This document shows positions 56,230 to 64,000 of a DNA stretch of 64,000 bases, in pieces. The notes beneath the pieces were generated by a model. The model was not told the DNA's origin. It worked only from the letters and a program-made list of their open reading frames with translations, and did not search any database. The stretch's first letter is position 1; each line of letters opens with the position of its first letter. The DNA is from Schistosoma haematobium (Eukaryota > Platyhelminthes > Trematoda > Strigeidida > Schistosomatidae): contig NC_067202.1 in the NCBI RefSeq assembly GCF_000699445.3, positions 17,207,644 through 17,271,643 on the forward strand, read 5' to 3'. Both the position numbers and the translations under genes were made by a program.

Positions 56230-58808
56230 TCGCCCCCTCTCCTAATGAGGCACTGTCCTCAGTGCCTGATCTTGGGCATGGGTATGCTGTCCCTCCTTCA
56301 GGTGGTACTTCGTAAAATCTAGTGGCCGGCGGTGGATCAGCGAGTTGAGCATCGAAGGGAAATGTCGTCCGATCGGGTTTTATCTGGTTGTAGTGCACCG
56401 TTATCACAGCGTCTTTAGGTCGTTGTATGTTACGCAATACAAACGTGGTGGGCGATCGGATGAGGACAATTTCAAAGGGGCCTTGCCAGGGTTGATGGAA
56501 TTTACTGCAACCCCTAGCGACGTCATTGGGCGGCGTAACCAGACGCGATCTCCAACCGTATACCTAGGTCCTTGTGCTTGACGATCATATATATCTTTTT
56601 GGTGTCCACTAGCCTTGCCTAAGTTAATGTTGACCAGACGGTGGGCATCAGCTAGTCGGTTGCGAAGAGTACGTATGTACGGAACATGCTCTTGTTCTTC
56701 GTAGGGCAGCAGGGGTGACTGTATCTCTACTGGTAGGCGTAGTTCGTGCCCGAACAGCAAAATAGCAGGCGAGAATCCCGTGGACCCATGTACCGACGTA
56801 CGATATGCTAAAAGGCATTGGGGGAGCACCTCATCCCATAACTCAGGTGACGATCTGCTGACAAACGACTGCAAGATGGCTTTAATAGTTCTGTTTGTTC
56901 TTTCTACGAGGCCGTTACCTTCTGGGTGATAGGCGGTGGTGTGTGTCTTCTTGATTCCTAATAGCCGGCATATCTCAGTAATGAGGTGGCTTTCAAAGGA
57001 TGGACCTTGGTCGGAGTGGAGTGAGACAGGGGCACCATAACGGGAGACCCAGTGATCGATGAAAGCTCGGGCAACAGTAAGGGCGTCTTGCTGTGGAAGG
57101 GGTACAGCTTCGCACCATTTAGTGAAATAATCCACCATAACCAGTATGTAGCGGTTCCCGTTTTTGTCGTAGTTAGTGGTCCCATGATGTCTATACCAAC
57201 TCGCTGGTGTGGTCCTGTCGTCACCATCGGCGTCACTGGTGCACGGGGTGTCTGCTGAGGCGATTTAAAACGGCAGCACGTGTTACAATTCTTGCAAAAC
57301 TGAGCTACATCTTCGTGTATGGAAGGCCACCAAAAGCGTTGACGGACAGCGTGTTCAGTTCTCCGTTCTCCCGCATGACCAAGTTCGCGGTGTACCTGTT
57401 CCACAATACTCTCAACTTTCACTCGCGGTACTATCAGTAGGGGTTGTTTTGATTCATTCATTAGGAATAATGTGTCACCATATAGCTTGAAGTTACCCCA
57501 TTTGGTGCAGATACGACGAGTTGTTACGGATTGATCTTTAAGCTCCCTCATGGATGGCTTACTATTTCCATGTAGCTGTCTTTGATAAACAATCTGTAAG
57601 TCTGGATCTGCTGATTGTAGGGAGGGCCAGTCTGTCTCTGAAGCTGTACTAAGAATTGCGTTAATAATATCTGTGGTCTGCGGTATTCGGGAGAGGGCAT
57701 CCGCATTTGCATGTCGATTTCCCGGTCGATACTCGCATGTGAAATCGAACTCTTGTAGTCTCTCCTGCCAGCGTGCCACTTGCCCTTCTGGTTCGCGGAA
57801 AGAGCGGAGCCACTGCAGTGCACGGTGATCCGTGCGCACACGAAAGGGTTTGCCCAGCAGATAATGGCGAAAATGTTGTAAGAATTTTACTAGTGCTAAC
57901 ATCTCCCGACGTGTTGTAGAATATCGTGCTTCACTCTTATCTAATCGTCGACTAGCATACGCAATGACCCTTTCGTGTCCATCTCGAGCTACTTGTGATA
58001 AAACTGCTCCAATAGCCGAGGAACTAGCATCCGTATCAAGTATAAATTCGCCTCCGTCTGCTGAAGTATCTGGGAAGGCTAATATAGGTGGAGAAGTTAA
58101 CCGAGCCTTCAAAGCATCGAACGCCTGTTGACACTCGCTGGTCCATAAAAATTTTCGTCCTTTGTGGGTTAATCGGTGTAAAGGTGCTGCTAATGATGCG
58201 AAATCACGTACGAAGCGTCTATAGTAAGAAGCTAGTCCAAGGAAGCTACGAACGTCTTCAGGTGATTTTGGTTGCGGCCAATTAACAATCACACGTGTCT
58301 TTTCTTTATCTGTTGCCACTCCATCTTCTGTAATGCGGTGCCCTAAGAAAAGCACTTCTTTTTGCAATAGTCGACATTTAGATGGTTTCACTTTTAGGTT
58401 ATGCTGCCTAATACGTTGTAGGACTGCCTTCAAATTGGCATTATGTTGTTCTGGCGTGCTGCCATATACAATAATATCGTCAAGGTAGATTAAGCACTGG
58501 TGCGGTACGAGACCTTGCAGAACCGTCTGCATCAATCGTTGAAAGGTAGCTGGGGCGTTAGTTAGCCCGAAAGGCATTACTTGAAATTCATATAAGCCAT
58601 TAGGCACTACAAATGCAGTTTTTTCTATCTTGGGGTCGGACTTCCACTTGCCAATATCCTGATGCTAAGTCTAACGTTGAGAACCAGCGAGCTCCTTTCA
58701 TGGCATCTAAGGTAGCGTCTATCCGTGGAAGTGGAAAAGAATCACGCTTAGTTATAGCATTAAGGCGTCGGTAATCTACACACAGTCGTAGGGAGGAATC
58801 CTTCTTTT
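56225..58808 (-). pseudogene. pol: Ty3/Gypsy pol, copy 3, frameshifted
   Basis: Frame 58607-56958 (549 codons) covers RT to the integrase N-terminus. A second frame 57138-56404 (244 codons) covers the integrase core and is open across the G5 run near 56820 that is one short in copies 1 and 2. Breaks: T6 near 58619 (two short), T5 near 57161 and C4 near 56511. Confidence 0.9.
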
Positions 58809-58810
58809 TA

Positions 58811-59530
58811 CTAAGACAATTGGCGATGCCCAGGGTGACGAAGATGGTACAATAATCTTTTTTCTAACATATCTTTTATCATTGATTCTAAATGAGGCTG
58901 ATAATGCACCGGGACTCTGCGAGGTGGTTGGCGTAATGGCATGTGGTCACTTGTGACAATGGAATGTTGCACAATGGTCGTCCGATTTCCAGAGATATTC
59001 TCCGAGAAAACAGTGCTAAATCGTTGGAGTACGTCAATGGTAGCTCGACGGTCCTTTTCACTTATTAATTGGTTATCTTGTACCTGACGTACAATCTCTG
59101 CAGTTCCCACCTGGGCTACGGACTTAGTTGGTATTTCATGGTGTTGTATTTGCACGACAACTCCACCAATACTCGCTTCTGACTTATTCATGTGTATAGA
59201 GACCTGGTATTTTAACATGAAGTCGACCCCGAGAATCATGTCCCAAGTCAGTGTGGGGCAAACCCAGAATTCATGTTGAAAAGGCTTCTTGTCAATCGTC
59301 AGCTCTAACCCTATCTTAGAACACGCTTTCAAGGGTTCTCCGCTCGCGGTAATTAAGGTAGAAGAGCATTGTTTACGCTGAGTGCTGGGGTTAAGTTTCT
59401 GCAAGAGGTCTTCCTTGATCAAGGATACTGAAGCTCCTGTATCTAATAGTATATTAATCTCAGTACTTTGCACTCTACCCTTAATAGTAACAGGGCACAA
59501 GTGTTTAACATAGCAAGACGATATATGCAA
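58811..59530 (-). CDS. Ty3/Gypsy protease domain, copy 3
   Basis: As copies 1 and 2, with one private substitution at 59243 (Cys to Trp just before DMILGVDF). Same UGA (59548-59546) and A6 break (58858-58863). Confidence 0.85.
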   Translation of the reverse strand: MHISSCYVKHLCPVTIKGRVQSTEINILLDTGASVSLIKEDLLQKLNPSTQRKQCSSTLITASGEPLKACSKIGLELTIDKKPFQHEFWVCPTLTWDMILGVDFMLKYQVSIHMNKSEASIGGVVVQIQHHEIPTKSVAQVGTAEIVRQVQDNQLISEKDRRATIDVLQRFSTVFSENISGNRTTIVQHSIVTSDHMPLRQPPRRVPVHYQPHLESMIKDMLEKRLLYHLRHPGHRQLS

Positions 59531-59545
59531 ACGACACTGCTTACC

Positions 59546-60358
59546 TCAGTTTTTCACGCCGTTATGCCCGCATTTCTTGGCATTTTTGCCGAAACGTCTG
59601 CAGTAGAAGCATTCTGTTTGCTGGCCTCGATAGTTGTCCCTTGACGACCGTCCGTTCCATGTGGAAGTCGGCTGCCCTCGTCTACTATTCCGGTCAGGGA
59701 ACTCTCTGATAGCCGCGGCGCTTCGAAAGCTATCTTGTAGATTAGGTTCGGTGGCTTCATCGATAGTCATCACGGTTGGTCGATAGGTCGCCAATGGAAC
59801 TGACAGTCTTTCAGCAGTCAACAACCGAAGTGCCGTTCGTTTCAAGTCGGCTGTGTCAGCCGGTGGCACTCGAAGTAGATGTTCTCGCAGTGCACCTGGC
59901 AGCAGTCCCTCAATAAAACGGGAGCGTGTAATTTCTTCTCGCCCCAAGATGTCCAGGCTAGGGAATGCCTGGGTTGCTAGCTGCTGTAATGAGTGAAAAT
60001 AGTCGATGGGGCTTTCCTGAGGTTTCTGGTGGCGAGACAAAAACTGAATTGTCATCTGCTGGGTGTCTACGGGCAGGGAAAAACAGTCGTCTAGAATTCT
60101 CCAGTTTTGTGAGAGCGTGTTACTGGCCGCAAAACCGTTCGCTATAGCCCTGCGTACTGCTTCATCGCTCAGATAGGAAACAAGGTAGTTGAAATGCTCG
60201 GTCAATGGAACTCTCTGAAGGTATGCTGTGACTTTAAATTTCCAAACGGAGTAATCTGATGATGTTTCGAGCAGTGGTGGCTGGTGTGGGGTTGAACTGG
60301 GAGTAGCCCTGATTGGAATCAGAGGGGGTTCGTCTAGGTTCTCATCGCGTTTTTCCAT
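59546..60358 (-). CDS. gag: Ty3/Gypsy gag, copy 3
   Basis: Intact 270 codons, same product as copies 1 and 2. Confidence 0.9.
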   Translation of the reverse strand: MEKRDENLDEPPLIPIRATPSSTPHQPPLLETSSDYSVWKFKVTAYLQRVPLTEHFNYLVSYLSDEAVRRAIANGFAASNTLSQNWRILDDCFSLPVDTQQMTIQFLSRHQKPQESPIDYFHSLQQLATQAFPSLDILGREEITRSRFIEGLLPGALREHLLRVPPADTADLKRTALRLLTAERLSVPLATYRPTVMTIDEATEPNLQDSFRSAAAIREFPDRNSRRGQPTSTWNGRSSRDNYRGQQTECFYCRRFGKNAKKCGHNGVKN

Positions 60359-60376
60359 CTCACCTCCGCCACCAGT
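60359..60376 (-). other. Leader and probable primer-binding site of copy 3
   Basis: Only 18 nt lie between the 5' LTR and the gag ATG. They read actggtggcggaggtgag on the minus strand. A PBS would start at TGG (tRNA CCA complement). I could not match it to a tRNA, and it does not look like the Trp PBS described for CsRn1. Identical in copies 1 and 2. Confidence 0.6.
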
Positions 60377-60692
60377 TGTAACACGTGTAATCAGCAGTCA
60401 CTGGAAGACGGGAAGACCTAAAGCCCAACACACACAATGTTAACTGAACACTCTACACCACAGAGAGAACGAGGAATGGAGGCCAATAGACGTTTATTTA
60501 AAAATTAAAATCCGCGGGCTCTGTACAGAAAGAGAGCTAGTTTACAAAACGGTCTTATGAGTCATCCTGTAAGTTCAGTGCGTGTAGGGCTTGCTCTTCT
60601 TCTTCTAAAGCGTTTATTCTTGCTTGCCCTGCAATAGAAGGAAAACAAAATCTATTAACAACATCATACATGATGATTTTAATCCCGTTACA
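60377..60692 (-). repeat. LTR 4 (5' LTR of copy 3), 316 bp
   Basis: Private substitution at 60519 (c instead of t). Followed by GTTG at 60693-60696, matching 46982-46985. Confidence 0.95.
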
Positions 60693-60696
60693 GTTG

Positions 60697-60885
60697 AATA
60701 TATTTCAAAAACCGCGTAACGTGGGTCGGTTGCAAAAAGAAACGCTTATATACAAAATAGTTCCATCCATCATTTTGCAAGTCCAGGTTACTCAGAACTT
60801 GTTCCTCTAGCAGTGCGTTAACCCTTTGTTACCCTTCAATAAGGAAAACAGATTCATATTAATATAGTTTTTATTTACTGTTGCA
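60697..60885 (-). mobile_element. Inner part of the 3' LTR of an older Gypsy element
   Basis: A diverged but collinear counterpart of the young LTR (ttgcaaaaagaaacg, gagcgttaa-like, ending TTGCA). A purine-rich tract lies on the minus strand just beyond (60886-60905). Confidence 0.5.
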
Positions 60886-63795
60886 CCACTACCTCACTCC
60901 TTGAGACACCGTCTCATATGCTTAGTGGTGGACATGTGTATACCGTACCTTTTTCGGATGGTAGTTCCTAATAGCTGGTGGCGGGCGAGTGTTAAAACAG
61001 TAGGTATCTAAAATGACCGTCGTTCTGTTTGGCTTCAACTGGTTATAGTTTATTGTTACAACGTCACCTTGTGGTCGCTGAAGGTTACGTTGCACAAAAG
61101 TAGTGGGAGACTAAGCAAACACTATTTTGTAGGGACCTTGCCAAGAATGGTGGAACTTGCTGCATGTTACTGGTGGAGCCACATGGCAATGTAGCCGAAC
61201 TCGATATTCAGATCTATACACTGGCCCGTTAACTTGTCAGTCGTATTCGTCCCTTTGGTGTTTGTTGGCATTCTCTAGACTGCTTTCGAACAGGCGATGC
61301 ACGTCAGATAGATGGCTAAGAAGATTGAGAATTTATGGTACGTGCTCCTGAGACTCACGTGGTAACAGCGATATATGTATCTGAACAGGAAGATGTACTT
61401 TATGCCCAGAAAGTAAAGTAGCAGGTGAGGATCCTATGAACCCATGTACTGATGCACTATATTCTAAGAGACATTCAGGTATCTCATCATCCCGATATTC
61501 AGTCGACGATATCTGGCATACCAGAGCGATGAGATGACCTTATAAAGCCACACCTTCGTCAGAATGGAGTAAAAATGGAGCGTCATAACGAGAAACCCAA
61601 TGATCAAGTGAAGCTCGTAGAACCGTGAGAGCATCTTGTCGTGGAATGGAAACGGCTTCATACTATTTGCTAAAACAGTCTACCATCACCAGTATGTAGT
61701 GGTTTCTGCTCTTCGTTGTTGTAAGCGGCATCATAATATCAATGCCAACTCGCTGATGTGGCCCTTCTGTTATCATTGAGGTTAACAGTGCACGGAGTAT
61801 TTGTTAGGAAGCTTTATGGTGTGACACGCTATGATTTTCGCAAAATTCCGTTCTATCTTTATGGATGAATGGCCAACCAAATCTCTGGAGAATTACATGT
61901 TGGGTCTTTCGTTTTTCCGAGTGGCGAAGATCCCAATGCACATGCTTCATAATATTCCGGAATTTTACACGATACTGTAAACAGGGGTTGTTTCAACTCA
62001 TTGACCAGAAATAACATGTCACCACATAAATGGTAGCATAAGGATGAGGTATACGGGGTAGAGAATCTGCATTTATATGTCGCCTTCGAGGTCAGTGACC
62101 GCACGTAAAACCGAACTATTTCAACCTCTCCTGCAATCACGCCACTTGACCTTCTGGCTCGCGAAACAAACGAAGCGACTGAGGTGCACGATGGTCTGTT
62201 TCTTCGCGCAAAGGGCGTTCCAGGAGATGACAAAGAAAATGATGCAGAAATTTTACCAGTGTCAGGATCTCTCAGCACATTGTAGGATATCTCGTTTCCC
62301 TCTTGTCTAACCACCAACTAGTATACACGAAGGCCCGCTCATGTCCATCTTGTACTATTTGAGACAGGACTTCCCCGATAGCACGCGAGCTAAGGTTCGT
62401 GTCAAGTTTAGACTCACACATATTGGACGAAATGTCCGGAAAAGCTAGTATGTGTCGAGCAGTAAGGCATGACTTCAAAGTTTTAAATACCTATCGACAA
62501 TCTATGGTCAACAAATACTTTCGTCCTTATACGTCAGGAGATGTGAAGGTGCTGTCGAAGATGCGAAACTCTGTACAAAACGTCTATAGTTGGAAAAGAG
62601 TCCTAGAATGCTGCGGACACCTTCGACAATCTTCGGCTGTTTCCAGCCAACGATGTTGCTAATTCTTCTCTCTTTTCTTGATCCTTTTGTCGCGATCCGG
62701 CGTCCCGAGGAGAGCACCCGTTTCTGCGAAAATCGACACTACGATGGTTTCGTTTTTCGAATCATAGTGCTTAAGATCTTGGCGAACTGCCCTAAAGTTG
62801 GTACTATGCTGTACAGAAGCGCCACCATACACATTAATATCATCAACGTATTTTAAGCACTTGTGTGGTACCAGGTCGTGCAAAACCGTTCGCAATAATC
62901 TCTGGAAGGCTGCTGGGGGCTAATTGATCCAGAGGTATCGCTTTAAATTCATAGAGCACATTCGGAACGACAAATGCAGTTTTCTTTCTGTCCTGAGATC
63001 GTTTACCTGCTTGTCAACGCCCGGATGATAGATCAAAGTCAAAATCCAACAAGCGCCTTTCATGATGTCTAACGCAGCATCAATCTGAGGAAGCGGAACT
63101 GGGTCACATTTCGTTATGGCATTAAGACGACGGTAATCTGCACATAATTGAATGAAGGAATCTTTTTTTACTGAAACGATGAACGAAGCCCAGGGTGATG
63201 ACGGAGCTACAATAATCTTCTTTTCTAACATTTCTTTTGTCATCGAGTCAAGCTGTGGCTGGTAATGTACTAACACTGCAAGATGGTTGAAGTGGTGGAA
63301 TGTGGTCACCTGTATTAGTAAAGTGCTATATATTATTCGTTCGGTTTTCAGAGACGTTCTCCCTGAAAACAGGGATAAATTGTCAGATTAAAGAAACGGT
63401 TGACAGACGAGAGCTCCCCGTTCTTTGTCCATTATTATGTTCTTAATGTAGAATTTCTAGCACCCCTATGTGAGCCAAAGATCTGATTGCCTCTTCAGAG
63501 TGGTGGGCCTGCACCAATTTATGCTTCCGCCATAGTCACGTGCATAACATATTTGTGTTTTACATAAAATCAGCCTCGAGTATCAAGTCCCTAGTCAATG
63601 TAACACAGACCAGGAAGTAATTCATGTTTTTAAAACGTTATGTCTAGTCGCAACTTAGAGCCTGCTTTCAACAGAGCACCTGTCGTTGTTTATGGTGCTG
63701 AGAAACACAGTGTTTGTCCGCTTTCAAAAATGAATGTGTGCAAATCATCCTTTCATGACGGATGTGTCAAGTAAGATAGTAGCTTCGACCTCCCC
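60886..63795 (-). pseudogene. Older, decayed relative of the arrayed Gypsy element (protease to pol)
   Basis: Minus-strand homology runs in order: protease region (63790-63400, decayed), RT (63309-62920: HYQPQLDSMTKEMLEKKI, CADYRRLNAIT), catalytic-type YVDDINVYG near 62845, RNase H (TNLSSRAIGEVLSQ near 62380), and zinc finger and integrase core remnants down to ~61440. Many stops and frameshifts; gag and the 5' LTR are missing. It is useful as an outgroup: here the protease-to-RT frame is continuous where the three young copies share a -1 break. Confidence 0.8.
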
Positions 63796-63837
63796 AAAAC
63801 CCATCACAGCTGCTCGTATTTAAAATTCATTGGACAA

Positions 63838-64000
63838 TCTTGGCTCCCCCTTTCTGTTCCATCTGATGGTTGACCGGATTGTGAAGACCTCCACATCTGA
63901 GTGGAAGCGCTGACTACAATGAGCAGCCTGCATGCAACTAAGTAGTTTAGACTTCGCAGGTGACGTATCCCTTCTGTCCCACACACACGAACAAATGAAC
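63838..64000 (+). mobile_element. RTE-A LINE, RT fragment running off the window
   Basis: Encodes SPFLFHLMVDRIVKTSTSE, a stop, then SLDFAGDVSLLSHTHEQM, matching 1117-1270 of the first RTE-A copy. The catalytic FADD is changed to FAGD. It truncates the old Gypsy element. Confidence 0.75.

Noticed and set aside
46986..60692. Satellite DNA or CRISPR-like array
   Set aside because: The repeated unit has LTRs, gag, protease, RT and integrase. Only three periods, no short-repeat/spacer pattern, and the genome is eukaryotic.

Overview
The window looks like nuclear DNA of a blood fluke (Schistosoma or a close trematode). It is AT-rich, with small spliced exons, long introns packed with retroelements, tRNA-derived short repeats carrying hammerhead ribozyme motifs (Sm-alpha type), RTE-like LINEs, Penelope-like GIY-YIG remnants and Ty3/Gypsy elements. 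There are no bacterial-style operons. The species was not determined.

Two host genes can be assembled exon by exon, with GT..AG borders and matching codon phases. (1) On the + strand, seven exons from 8307 to 32226 encode the last ~485 residues of a coiled-coil protein that resembles the C-terminal (DUF4456-type) half of CCDC180; its 5' part is not visible here. (2) On the - strand, five exons from 46012 down to 33831 encode a complete 430-residue protein resembling CCDC43, including a 49-bp microexon at 43859-43907. The two genes converge, with stop codons 1.6 kb apart. Most of the DNA from 1 to 46 kb is intronic or flanking repeat sequence.

Repeats at 1-46 kb: two RTE-like LINE families (RTE-A at 610-2015, 21.4-22.0 kb, 26.2 kb and 63.8 kb; RTE-B at ten or so places) with tetranucleotide 3' tails; three short tRNA-like/hammerhead families that share an inverted 'arm-tRNA-arm' layout; a MITE-like repeat (C); two unclassified repeat families of ~530 bp (A) and ~480 bp (B); two Penelope-like 3' fragments; and AT microsatellites. 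Several insertions sit inside older repeats with readable target-site duplications, which gives a relative order of events.

Region 46986-60692 is a tandem array of one young Ty3/Gypsy LTR retrotransposon on the - strand: LTR-internal-LTR-internal-LTR-internal-LTR. It has four nearly identical 316-bp LTRs, a period of 4.46 kb and one 4-bp target duplication (GTTG) around the whole array. Each copy has gag, protease and RT-RNase H-integrase. All copies share an in-frame UGA between gag and protease and a -1 break before RT, and each has its own further homopolymer-length breaks. The array appears to be inserted into the 3' LTR of an older, decayed relative that continues to ~63.8 kb, where an RTE-A fragment begins and runs off the end of the window.
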